Positions 56,130-64,000 of a stretch of DNA of 64,000 nt are shown in pieces. The notes below the pieces were generated by a model. It saw only the letters and a list, made by a program, of their open reading frames with translations, was not told the DNA's origin and did no database searches. Position numbers and translations under genes: made by a program. Position 1 is the first letter of the stretch; each line of letters starts with the position of its first letter. Origin of the DNA: Pseudomonadota bacterium (GTDB lineage: Bacteria > Pseudomonadota > Alphaproteobacteria > Puniceispirillales > Marisalimonadaceae); contig JAOESH010000005.1 in the NCBI GenBank assembly GCA_028382005.1, positions 17,418 to 81,417 of the forward strand, in the 5' to 3' direction.

Positions 56130-57529
56130 AACGTCCGGAAAATTTAGGTATTATTCATTTCATTGGAATTGGTGGAATTGGTATGAGTGGAATAGCAGAG
56201 ATACTAATGCAATCAGGATATTTAGTTCAAGGCAGTGATATCAATGCGAGTAATAATACTAAACGATTAGAAAAACTTGGAATAAAAATTTTTATTGGAC
56301 AAAAAAAAACGAATATAATAAATGCTAAAATAATTGTTGTTTCAACAGCTATATCTCAAAACAACGAAGAATTGATAGAAGCAAAGAAAATTTTTCTTCC
56401 AATCGTTCATCGAGCTGAAATGCTAGGGGAATTGATGCGTTTAAAGCAATCTATAGCAATAGCTGGTACGCATGGTAAAACAACCACTACTTCATTGATT
56501 GCTAAAATGATTGAAGAAAATGGAATGGATCCTACGATAATAAATGGAGGAATAATATCATCTTTAGATTCCAACGCCCGATTGGGAAAAGGAGAATGGA
56601 TGGTAGTTGAAGCTGATGAAAGTGATGGGAGCTTTGCAAAACTGAACCCTACAGCAGCAATCATAACAAATATTGATCTAGAACATCTTGACTATCATAA
56701 AAGTGAAGAAAATTTAGAATTAGCATTTTTTAATTTTATATCTTCTATACCTTTTTATGGTTTCATTTGTTTATGTACTGATCATCCTAGAGTACAAAAA
56801 TTAATTTCAAAGTTAGAAGATAAAAAAATAATTACTTATGGTTTGTCTGCTAATGCAGATGTAAGAGCTACAAATATTGTTTACAAAAATAATAAAATGA
56901 ACTTTACACTAAAAGTATCAAACCGACGAGACACTATAACTAACACATATGAAATAGAGTTTTCTATGATAGGTATTCATAATGTTCAAAACGCTTTAGC
57001 AACCATTGCAACTGGAATAGAAATGAAAATTCCAATTGAAAAAATAAAAAACACTCTAAGAACATTTACAGGTGTACAAAGACGTTTTCAAACTGTTGGT
57101 AGCTTTAAAAATACTACAATTATAGATGATTATGGTCACCACCCAGTTGAGATAAATGCAGCCTTAGCTGCTGCAAGGTTACTTACTCCTAAAAATAAAA
57201 TCATAAGCATTTTTCAACCACATCGTTATAGCAGACTCAAAGATCTTTTTAATGAATTTTGTAGCTCTTTTAATGATGCTGATCACGTTTTACTTCTAGA
57301 TGTATATCCAGCAGGAGAGAAACTTATGAAGGGTTTTGAAAGTACTGATTTAGAAAATGGACTTTCCAAATATGGACATAAAAATGTGTCATACGTAAAG
57401 AATGAAAGAGTTTTGATCAGCAAACTCCTTAATCTTATTAGCCCAAACGATATCATTATATGTCTTGGAGCAGGGTCAATAACAAGGATTGCTAATAACT
57501 TAGAAGAAGAGCTCAATAATGAATATTAA
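56123..57529 (+). CDS. murC: UDP-MurNAc L-alanine ligase MurC
   Basis: MurC adds the first amino acid to UDP-MurNAc. The 468-residue protein has IHFIGIGGIGMSGIAEIL at 11-28 for UDP binding, the P-loop AGTHGKTTTT (114-123), EADESDGSF and DDYGHHPVEI, the last with the His pair of the active site. The C-terminal domain ends NDIIICLGAGSITRIANNL. It overlaps murG by seven bases and murB by eleven. Confidence 0.97.
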   Translation: MLKRPENLGIIHFIGIGGIGMSGIAEILMQSGYLVQGSDINASNNTKRLEKLGIKIFIGQKKTNIINAKIIVVSTAISQNNEELIEAKKIFLPIVHRAEMLGELMRLKQSIAIAGTHGKTTTTSLIAKMIEENGMDPTIINGGIISSLDSNARLGKGEWMVVEADESDGSFAKLNPTAAIITNIDLEHLDYHKSEENLELAFFNFISSIPFYGFICLCTDHPRVQKLISKLEDKKIITYGLSANADVRATNIVYKNNKMNFTLKVSNRRDTITNTYEIEFSMIGIHNVQNALATIATGIEMKIPIEKIKNTLRTFTGVQRRFQTVGSFKNTTIIDDYGHHPVEINAALAAARLLTPKNKIISIFQPHRYSRLKDLFNEFCSSFNDADHVLLLDVYPAGEKLMKGFESTDLENGLSKYGHKNVSYVKNERVLISKLLNLISPNDIIICLGAGSITRIANNLEEELNNEY

Positions 57530-58412
57530 CTCATTCAAAGATAAGTTTTTAAACGAAGTTCAATTTGATTATGAATTAGCAAGATTCACTTGGTTTGGAG
57601 TTGGTGGTAGAGCTGAAATCTTATTCATAGCAGAAGATTTAATGTCTTTGAGTAATTTTTTAAACAACAAACCTAAAGAATTAAATTTATTAATTATTGG
57701 AGCTGGCTCTAATCTTCTAATTAGAGATAAAGGTTTTAAAGGCATTGTTGTGCTTACAAAAAAACTTAATAAAATTAACATTGATGAAAATCATATTATT
57801 ACAGCTGAAGCTGGAGCGACAGATGCCGATGTAGCTCGTTTTGCAAGAAATAATATAAGAGGTGGACTTGAATTCTTGTTAGGGATTCCTGGAACAATAG
57901 GTGGCGGTATAAAAATGAATTCAGGCGCATTTGGATCTGAATTTAAGGATGTATTAATAGACGTTAAAGCTATAAACCATTCTGGAAAATTTAGAACATT
58001 TACTAATAAAGAATTAGGGATGAATTACAGAAGTATTAAAATAAGTAAAGAATGGATTTTTTGTTCAGCAAGATTCCAAACCTTTAAAGATCAAAAAATC
58101 AATATAGAAAATAAAATGAAACAAATTATAGCTTTGAGAAGAGAAGCACAACCAACTGGAGTTAAAACAGGTGGAAGTACATTCAAAAATCCAGTTGGGA
58201 AAAAAGCATGGAAGTTAATAGATAAAGCAGGATGCCGAGGTTATAATATTGGCGGTGCAATGATTTCAGAAAAACATTGTAATTTTATAATAAATTCAAA
58301 AAAATCAACAGCTCAAGATATTGAGGATTTAGGTGAGTACGTAAAAGATAAAGTTAAAAAAACTTCTGGGATAGATTTGCATTGGGAAATTAAAAGAATT
58401 GGGACTAAATGA
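57519..58412 (+). CDS. murB: UDP-N-acetylenolpyruvoylglucosamine reductase MurB
   Basis: MurB reduces enolpyruvyl-UDP-GlcNAc to UDP-MurNAc with FAD and NADPH. The 297-residue protein has TWFGVGGRAEILF, the FAD motif IIGAGSNLLIRDKGFKG, AEAGATDADVARFA, GLEFLLGIPGTIGGGIKMNSGAFG and the late QPTGVKTGGSTFKNP with its catalytic serine region. This is the short type II MurB common in alphaproteobacteria. It overlaps ddl by four bases. Confidence 0.97.
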   Translation: MNINSFKDKFLNEVQFDYELARFTWFGVGGRAEILFIAEDLMSLSNFLNNKPKELNLLIIGAGSNLLIRDKGFKGIVVLTKKLNKINIDENHIITAEAGATDADVARFARNNIRGGLEFLLGIPGTIGGGIKMNSGAFGSEFKDVLIDVKAINHSGKFRTFTNKELGMNYRSIKISKEWIFCSARFQTFKDQKINIENKMKQIIALRREAQPTGVKTGGSTFKNPVGKKAWKLIDKAGCRGYNIGGAMISEKHCNFIINSKKSTAQDIEDLGEYVKDKVKKTSGIDLHWEIKRIGTK

Positions 58413-59341
58413 GAATAACTAAAAATACGCATGTTTTATTATTGAAAGGTGGTTTTGGCTTGGAACGAAATGTTTCTTTAAGATCTGCTAAGGCATGTTT
58501 AGAGGCTATTAAGGAAAATGGTTTAAAAGTTACTGAAATTGACATTGGTTTAAAAGGAATAAATGAATTAACTTCATTAAAAGTTGATGTGTGTTTTAAT
58601 GCATTACATGGAAAATTTGGTGAAGATGGAACAGTTCAAGGTTTATTAAATTTACTTAAAATACCTTATACTCACTCTGGTGTCACTGCTTCAGCAATTG
58701 CCATGAATAAAATCCATTTTAAAAGGTTAATAACAAATGCAACTGAAAATTCTGAAGACCCTATCATTTTTCCACAAACCTTAAGAATTATTAATGGAGA
58801 ATCATTACATATCAATAATTATGATGGTCCACATGTTATTAAACCTATCAATGGTGGCAGCTCTGTTGATGTTACAATTATCAAGGACAACAAAGAGAAA
58901 TCTTTTATAAAAAATAAAAATTCTGATGCATTAATGGCGGAGGTATTAGTTGGTGACAGAGAATTAACAGTTACTGTTTTAAAAGGAAAATCTCTAAGTG
59001 TTACAGAGATAACAACTGAAGAAAAACAAGATTTCTATAGTTATAAAGCAAAATACGATAAAAATAGTTCTTATCATGAAATTCCTGCTTTAATTCCAAA
59101 TAATATTTTTGATAAAGCAATGTCATGGGCTTTGAGAGCACACCAAATTATTGGTTGTAAAGGAATTTCAAGAACAGATTTCAGGTATGATAGTCTTTAT
59201 AATAAACTGTACATGTTAGAATTAAATACACAACCAGGTATGACTGAAACATCTCTAGCTCCAGAGCAAGCATTATTCTGTAAAATTAGTATGAAACAAT
59301 TGGTTAAAACTTTAATTGAGGAGGCAACCTTCGAATGCTAA
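58409..59341 (+). CDS. ddl: D-alanine--D-alanine ligase
   Basis: Ddl makes the D-Ala-D-Ala used by MurF. The 310-residue ATP-grasp protein has LLKGGFGLERNVSLRSAKA, ALHGKFGEDGTVQGLL, IPYTHSGVTASAIAMNKIHFKRL, HVIKPINGGSSVDV, and the metal-binding LELNTQPGMTETSLAPEQA (the usual E-x-N pattern). The Y-to-F residue that marks vancomycin-type ligases was not seen. It lies between murB and ftsQ. Its last bases hold the GAGGAGG ribosome-binding site of ftsQ. Confidence 0.96.
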   Translation: MRITKNTHVLLLKGGFGLERNVSLRSAKACLEAIKENGLKVTEIDIGLKGINELTSLKVDVCFNALHGKFGEDGTVQGLLNLLKIPYTHSGVTASAIAMNKIHFKRLITNATENSEDPIIFPQTLRIINGESLHINNYDGPHVIKPINGGSSVDVTIIKDNKEKSFIKNKNSDALMAEVLVGDRELTVTVLKGKSLSVTEITTEEKQDFYSYKAKYDKNSSYHEIPALIPNNIFDKAMSWALRAHQIIGCKGISRTDFRYDSLYNKLYMLELNTQPGMTETSLAPEQALFCKISMKQLVKTLIEEATFEC

Positions 59342-60159
59342 ACTTCATTTTAAAGCAGAATACTGTTCCTAAACTCAATAATAGAGTTATGACTAGAAAA
59401 AACATTATTAATAATAATATATACTATTTAATAGCCCTTATTATATTTTCAATTTTCGTAATTTTTATAATTCAAACTGACTTTAAAAAACAAACAAAAT
59501 TATTTAACAAAATACTAATAAATAATGGATTTACCCTAAAAAACATAGAAATTTTGGGGATAAAGAATATATCTAGAGAGACTATATTAGCAATTGTGAA
59601 TGCTGAAAACCACTCTCATATTTTTAATGTAAATTTGTCAAACATATTCAATAACCTTAGTAAAAATGACTGGGTTAAAGATCTAAATATTGAGCGTGTT
59701 TTACCAAACACAATCAAAATTAATATAAAAGAGAAGAAACCTATAGGTATTTGGCAATACGAAATGAGCAATAGCCTTATAACAAAATATGGTGAAATAA
59801 TCTCTACAGAAAATGTTAACAAATTTAAAAATAATTTACCAATTATTCATGGAGATTATGCTAACAAAAATGCTCAATCTATACTTAAAATCCTAAAAAC
59901 AAATCAAGTTTTTATGAAAAATATATGGTCTTTAACTTTTATCAATAATAGAAGATGGAACTTACATTTTAAGCAAGGAATTATTATTCTCTTACCAACT
60001 AATGATGTATTAGCAGCATGGAACAAAATCATTAAACTACAAAAAGAGTATAATGTTTTAAACCTTGGTCTTACAGAAATAGATTTAAGAAATCCAAATA
60101 AAATACTAGCTAAAATTAACTTTGACAAAAATCTAATAAAACACAGGAAAAGTTTATGA
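59335..60159 (+). CDS. ftsQ: Cell division protein FtsQ
   Basis: FtsQ links the cytoplasmic and periplasmic parts of the divisome. The 274-residue protein has a cytoplasmic N-terminus, one transmembrane helix at about 31-48 (YYLIALIIFSIFVIFII) and a POTRA domain starting LKNIEILGIKNISRETILAIV, followed by the FtsQ beta domain with NDWVKDLNIERVLPNTIKINIKEKKPIGIW. It starts inside ddl and overlaps ftsA by four bases. Confidence 0.95.
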   Translation: MLNFILKQNTVPKLNNRVMTRKNIINNNIYYLIALIIFSIFVIFIIQTDFKKQTKLFNKILINNGFTLKNIEILGIKNISRETILAIVNAENHSHIFNVNLSNIFNNLSKNDWVKDLNIERVLPNTIKINIKEKKPIGIWQYEMSNSLITKYGEIISTENVNKFKNNLPIIHGDYANKNAQSILKILKTNQVFMKNIWSLTFINNRRWNLHFKQGIIILLPTNDVLAAWNKIIKLQKEYNVLNLGLTEIDLRNPNKILAKINFDKNLIKHRKSL

Positions 60160-61412
60160 CGGTCTTGAGCCCAATAAAAAAGTCTAAAGATATCTACACT
60201 GTTATTGATATTGGAAATAATAAAATTTCTTGTTTAATAGGAACATCAGTAAAAACAAATGATGTCCAAATAAAGGTTTTGGGTTTTGGTCAGCATGCAT
60301 CTTTGGGAATGAACAATGGCTTAGTTACTAATATGCATCAAATTGCAAATTCAATTGCTAGAGCTGTTGAAGGTGCAGAAACAATGGTAGGCTTCCCAAT
60401 TAAAAACGTAATATGTAGTCTTGCTGGCGGAAGACCAATAACAAAAATAATCCGAAATGAGTTAAAAATTGAAAATGGTAAAATAGTAAAAAGTGATTTA
60501 GCAAAAATCCATAAGATTAATAAATTTAAACAAATAAGTAATTATGAACTCTTATCTTCTACACCAATTAAATACTTAATAGACAATAATAATTATGTTG
60601 ATAACCCTTTAGGGATGTTTTCCAACAATTTAATAGCAGACATTTCATATACTTATGGAAACAAAGCAATATTGAAGAACATAGCTACTGCTGTAGAATT
60701 ATGTCACCTTTCTGTAGAAAAATTCATAATTAGTCCAGAAGCATCTGGGGCTTCGACAATGATCAAAGATGAACGTAAAAATGGAGCAATTATTATTGAT
60801 TTAGGTGAAAGTATTACTAGTATTGGTGTTTTCATAAATGATGAAATTGTTTTTTCAGACTCTATTCCTGTTGGAGGAGTCCATATAACAAGTGATATAG
60901 TACGGGGACTGGGTACAAAGTCGGAAGATGCTGAGAAAGTAAAAATTCTTCATGGATCTGCTTTATCTAATGAAACTGATGAATTTACAAATATTGAAGT
61001 GCCAATTATTTCTGATCAAGGTGATATCCATAATCAGAAAATACCTAAAGCTATGTTAACTGCTATAATAAAGCCAAGAATAGAGGAAATTTTTGAGTTA
61101 ATAAAAAACAGATTAGATCAATTTCAAATTTTATCAAATCCAATAGATAAAATTGTTCTGTGTGGGGGAGGTGCAAACCTAAATAACATTAGGGAACTTG
61201 CGTCAACATATTTTAAAACTAATGTCAGGATAGGACGACCTATTGGCCTAATCGGCTTACCAGAAATAATGCAAACACCAACCTTTGCTTGCCTAGCTGG
61301 ATTATTAATTAAAAGTATAGAAAAAGAAAAAACACCAATGTTAAAAGAAAAGAATTCAGGTTTGTTTAGTTACTTTGGAAAAATAGGTAATTGGTTTGAT
61401 GAGAATTTGTAA
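60156..61412 (+). CDS. ftsA: Cell division protein FtsA
   Basis: FtsA is the actin-like protein that tethers FtsZ to the membrane. The 418-residue protein has YTVIDIGNNKISCLIG (phosphate 1), the 1C domain, IIIDLGESITSIGVF (phosphate 2), SIPVGGVHITSDI, and the adenosine region VLCGGGANLNNI. It ends in LFSYFGKIGNWFDENL, a plausible amphipathic membrane-targeting helix. AGGAAAAG precedes the ATG, which overlaps the ftsQ stop. Confidence 0.97.
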   Translation: MTVLSPIKKSKDIYTVIDIGNNKISCLIGTSVKTNDVQIKVLGFGQHASLGMNNGLVTNMHQIANSIARAVEGAETMVGFPIKNVICSLAGGRPITKIIRNELKIENGKIVKSDLAKIHKINKFKQISNYELLSSTPIKYLIDNNNYVDNPLGMFSNNLIADISYTYGNKAILKNIATAVELCHLSVEKFIISPEASGASTMIKDERKNGAIIIDLGESITSIGVFINDEIVFSDSIPVGGVHITSDIVRGLGTKSEDAEKVKILHGSALSNETDEFTNIEVPIISDQGDIHNQKIPKAMLTAIIKPRIEEIFELIKNRLDQFQILSNPIDKIVLCGGGANLNNIRELASTYFKTNVRIGRPIGLIGLPEIMQTPTFACLAGLLIKSIEKEKTPMLKEKNSGLFSYFGKIGNWFDENL

Positions 61413-61450
61413 TTTTTGATAATATTAATTTAACAACTAAGGAGTAAACT

Positions 61451-63019
61451 ATGTCACTTAATATAACAATACCAGAGAATATAAATAATACTGAACCTAA
61501 AATATCTGTAATTGGTATTGGAGGAGCCGGTGGAAACGCAGTAAACACAATGATTAATGCCAATGTAGAAAACATTGACTTCATTGTTGCTAATACAGAT
61601 GGTCAAGCATTATCACGAAGTCAAACTAAAAGACAAATACAACTTGGTAAAAATTTAACTTCAGGACTAGGAGCTGGATCAGACGCTGACACAGGTAGAA
61701 AATCTGCAGAGGAGTCAATCGAAGAGATTTTATCAGAATTAGGTGATGTCAATATGTTATTTATTACTACTGGAATGGGTGGAGGCACTGGATCAGGGGC
61801 AGCCCCTGTTATTGCTAAAGCCGCAAAAGATAAAGGGATATTAACGGTAGCTGTTGTAACAAAACCTTTTGATTTTGAAGGTAAAAAAAGAATGGATGTT
61901 GCAGAAAATGGGTTATCTCTTCTAAAACAATGTGTTGATACGTTAATTGTTATTCCAAATCAAAATTTATTTAAAATTGCAAACGAAAAAACAACGTTTG
62001 CAGAAGCTTTTAAGATGGCTGACGACGTACTTTATCAAGGTGTATGTGGAATTACTGACTTAATCACTAACCCAGGAATGATTAATCTTGACTTTGCTGA
62101 TATCAAAACAATTATGGGGAATATGGGTAAAGCCATGATGGGAACTGGAGAAAGTTCTGGAGAAGAACGTGCAAAAAATGCAGCACAAGCAGCATTAAAT
62201 AATCCTTTACTAGATGACAGTAATATCCAAGGCGCTAAATCTATTTTGTTGAATATACAAGGTGGACCAGACATGGCTTTATTTGAAGTTGACGAAGCTG
62301 CAAGTAAAATTAGAAACGAAGTAGATGAAAACGCAAATATCATTTTCGGATCTTCCATAGATGAAAGCTTAGAAGGTATAATAAAAGTATCTGTTGTAGC
62401 CACAGGAATGAGTGAGACTTTACAAGAACAAAACGAGAAAGTTTTAGAAGATCAAAATAAAACTATCTCTGATCTTGAAAGTGATATGTCAATTATTAAA
62501 ACTGATGATGAAATTATTTTCGAAGATAATAATACTAATTTACCAGTTCAAAATGAGAAAATAGAACAAATTGATATAGAAAGTCAAATAAACGCATTAG
62601 AAATAGAAAACGATATTAAATTAAAAAATAGTGAATTTAAAAATATAATAGAAAGCGACATTTCAAAATCTGAAAATAATGACATAGATTTTATATTAGA
62701 AAAAAAACCAACTAATATATTTAAGCGAGTATCCTCATTTTTTGTTAATAAAGAAACAGATGAAAAATATTTACATCCAAATATTAATCATAAAAATAAA
62801 TTATTCGAAGATGATAAAAATAAAGAAATTGAAATAGTTAATGACAAAGAAAACGAAATTTCAGAGAAATTATTAAATAAAACTGATTTTTTTGAAATTG
62901 AAAATAAAAGTACAGTTACTGAACACCAAATAGATTTAATTAGCATGGATCAGGAATTAGAAGATATAGACGAAAAAGTTCTTGAAATACCTGCCTTTCT
63001 AAGGAGACAAGCAAATTAG
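61451..63019 (+). CDS. ftsZ: Cell division protein FtsZ
   Basis: FtsZ is the tubulin-like GTPase that forms the Z ring. The 522-residue protein has a globular domain to about 320 with [10 protein letters not shown] (21-30), the GTP signature [12 protein letters not shown] (108-119) and [15 protein letters not shown] long acidic, low-complexity linker (about 325-505) follows, and the last ten residues [10 protein letters not shown] are the alphaproteobacterial C-terminal peptide that binds FtsA. AAGGAGTAAACT is a strong ribosome-binding site. A small gap of 38 bases separates it from ftsA. Confidence 0.98.
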   Translation: MSLNITIPENINNTEPKISVIGIGGAGGNAVNTMINANVENIDFIVANTDGQALSRSQTKRQIQLGKNLTSGLGAGSDADTGRKSAEESIEEILSELGDVNMLFITTGMGGGTGSGAAPVIAKAAKDKGILTVAVVTKPFDFEGKKRMDVAENGLSLLKQCVDTLIVIPNQNLFKIANEKTTFAEAFKMADDVLYQGVCGITDLITNPGMINLDFADIKTIMGNMGKAMMGTGESSGEERAKNAAQAALNNPLLDDSNIQGAKSILLNIQGGPDMALFEVDEAASKIRNEVDENANIIFGSSIDESLEGIIKVSVVATGMSETLQEQNEKVLEDQNKTISDLESDMSIIKTDDEIIFEDNNTNLPVQNEKIEQIDIESQINALEIENDIKLKNSEFKNIIESDISKSENNDIDFILEKKPTNIFKRVSSFFVNKETDEKYLHPNINHKNKLFEDDKNKEIEIVNDKENEISEKLLNKTDFFEIENKSTVTEHQIDLISMDQELEDIDEKVLEIPAFLRRQAN

Positions 63020-63103
63020 ATTATATTGAAATATTTCGTAATTATATGTGATTTGTATTTAATGCATAATAGTTTAAGTGTTATTATAGATAGGATATAA
63101 TTA

Positions 63104-64000
63104 ATGAATTTTATAAATAATTCCAACAAAAAGAATTATGTTAAACAAACAACATTGAAAAATAAATTATTTTTTTCAGGAGTTGGTATACATAATGGTA
63201 AAGCAGTTTCAATGTCTATTGAACCTGGAGACCCAAACACCGGTATTATTTTTGAAAGAACCGACATTAAAAAAAATAACGTAATTAAAGCTGTTATTGA
63301 AAATGTTGATACAACCTGTTTATGTACCAAAATAATAAATAAATATGGTGTGTCTGTATCTACAATAGAGCATTTAATGGCCGCATTTAATGGATTGAGT
63401 ATAGATAACGTAAAAATCAAAATTAATGCACCAGAGCTTCCAGCTTTAGATGGAAGTTCTCATGATTACACAAAAAAAATCCTTAGTTCAGGTATTAAAA
63501 CTCAAAATCAAGACCGTAAATATATTAAAATAATAAAAAAAATAAGCATTGTTGAGAATAATAGACATATATCAATAACACCTTCCAAAAATCTATCTTT
63601 AAATATTTCTATAGATTATCCTAACACTATAATTGGAAATTCAGAAATTTTATATAATCACTCACAAACTGACTTTATTAAAAATTTATCAAAAGCTAGA
63701 ACTTTTACGCTAATTGAGGATGTTGAAAAAATGAGACTAGCTGGCTATGCAATGGGAGGAAATATCAACAATGCTATCGTTGTTGACAAATACAACATTG
63801 TTAATACTAATGGTTTAAGAGTTGATAAAGAGTTTGTAAAACATAAAACTTTAGATTGTATTGGAGATTTTTACTTACTCGGAATGCCTTTAATTGGTTT
63901 AGTTGATGCATTGGCCCCTGGACATAAATTAAATCAAATGTTTGTTAAGGAAATATTAAGTAATAGTAATAACTATAATATAGAAAATTTAGAGATTGGT
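63104..64000 (+). CDS. lpxC: UDP-3-O-acyl-N-acetylglucosamine deacetylase LpxC (cut by window edge)
   Basis: LpxC is the zinc deacetylase of the committed step of lipid A synthesis. The open frame runs to the edge (299 codons), so the ORF track omits it. It has FFSGVGIHNGKAVSM (23-37), STIEHLMAAF with E89 and H90, ELPALDGSSH, and the metal motif FVKHKTLDCIGDF (H247, D251), then APGHKLN with H274. These match E. coli H79, H238, D242 and H265. The ATG follows GATAGGATATAATTA, and no terminator is seen after ftsZ. The lipid A pathway implies a lipopolysaccharide outer membrane. Confidence 0.96.
   Translation, partial: MNFINNSNKKNYVKQTTLKNKLFFSGVGIHNGKAVSMSIEPGDPNTGIIFERTDIKKNNVIKAVIENVDTTCLCTKIINKYGVSVSTIEHLMAAFNGLSIDNVKIKINAPELPALDGSSHDYTKKILSSGIKTQNQDRKYIKIIKKISIVENNRHISITPSKNLSLNISIDYPNTIIGNSEILYNHSQTDFIKNLSKARTFTLIEDVEKMRLAGYAMGGNINNAIVVDKYNIVNTNGLRVDKEFVKHKTLDCIGDFYLLGMPLIGLVDALAPGHKLNQMFVKEILSNSNNYNIENLEIG

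Noticed and set aside
63095-63100. TATAAT just before lpxC as its promoter
   Set aside because: It ends three bases before the ATG, so a normal start point would fall inside the gene; a leaderless transcript would need different spacing.
63136-63420. 94-residue minus-strand ORF at the right edge
   Set aside because: It is antisense to lpxC, which has all zinc and catalytic motifs in the plus frame.

Overview
The window looks like a slice of the chromosome of an AT-rich, free-living alphaproteobacterium, probably a streamlined marine one. Reasons: an estimated GC of about 30-33 % (by eye, not computed), very short intergenic gaps, an FtsZ ending in the alphaproteobacterial peptide [11 protein letters not shown], the order tRNA-Tyr / tuf / tRNA-Trp / secE / nusG / rplK, and NfsA-like, old-yellow-enzyme-like, CaiB-like and crotonase genes typical of such genomes. 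I cannot fix the clade from sequence alone.

Region 1 (1-25.7 kb, all minus strand) is the translation and transcription core. Read in the direction of transcription it runs tRNA-Tyr, tuf copy 2, tRNA-Trp, secE, nusG, rplK, rplA, a ribosomal-protein L10 leader, rplJ, rplL, an intrinsic terminator, rpoB, rpoC, a strong promoter, then rpsL, rpsG, fusA, tuf copy 1 and the S10/spc gene set from rpsJ to the first codons of rpsE, which is cut by the window edge. The two tuf genes lie in an apparently identical direct repeat of 1,279 bp that also carries the last codons of fusA and the rpsJ ribosome-binding site.

Region 2 (25.7-42 kb, both strands) is an accessory and housekeeping mosaic: rlmB and tRNA-Thr, then short gene pairs for oxidoreductases (Gfo/Idh/MocA, two SDRs, a beta-hydroxyacid dehydrogenase, a nitroreductase, an old-yellow-enzyme-like protein), a metal-dependent amidohydrolase, a crotonase plus class III CoA-transferase pair, an alpha/beta hydrolase, an EamA exporter, a GNAT acetyltransferase, a potassium channel, NudC, a bactofilin, an unrecognised 62-residue protein, a DUF2237 protein, a PlsC-like acyltransferase and a TusA-like protein. 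Several are adjacent in ways that suggest small catabolic units, but no substrate can be named from sequence.

Region 3 (42-64 kb, plus strand) starts with a DjlA-like co-chaperone, an ABC-F protein and the RNase P RNA gene rnpB. A textbook division and cell wall (dcw) cluster follows, mraZ-rsmH-ftsL-ftsI-murE-murF-mraY-murD-ftsW-murG-murC-murB-ddl-ftsQ-ftsA-ftsZ-lpxC. It is preceded by four perfectly phased MraZ boxes. Most genes overlap by 1-11 nt, so it is probably co-transcribed. The products make UDP-MurNAc-pentapeptide, lipid I and lipid II, build the divisome and begin lipid A synthesis. lpxC is cut by the right edge.

No stretch over 300 bp lacks a recognisable feature. The longest part without a CDS (44,511-45,100) holds rnpB and the mraZ control region. 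I saw no CRISPR array, phage, transposase, integrase, toxin-antitoxin pair or defence system, and nothing I would call a new biological system. The most interesting items are the tuf repeat and its borders, the MraZ box array, the crotonase without its usual catalytic glutamates, and the small unknown gene beside the bactofilin.
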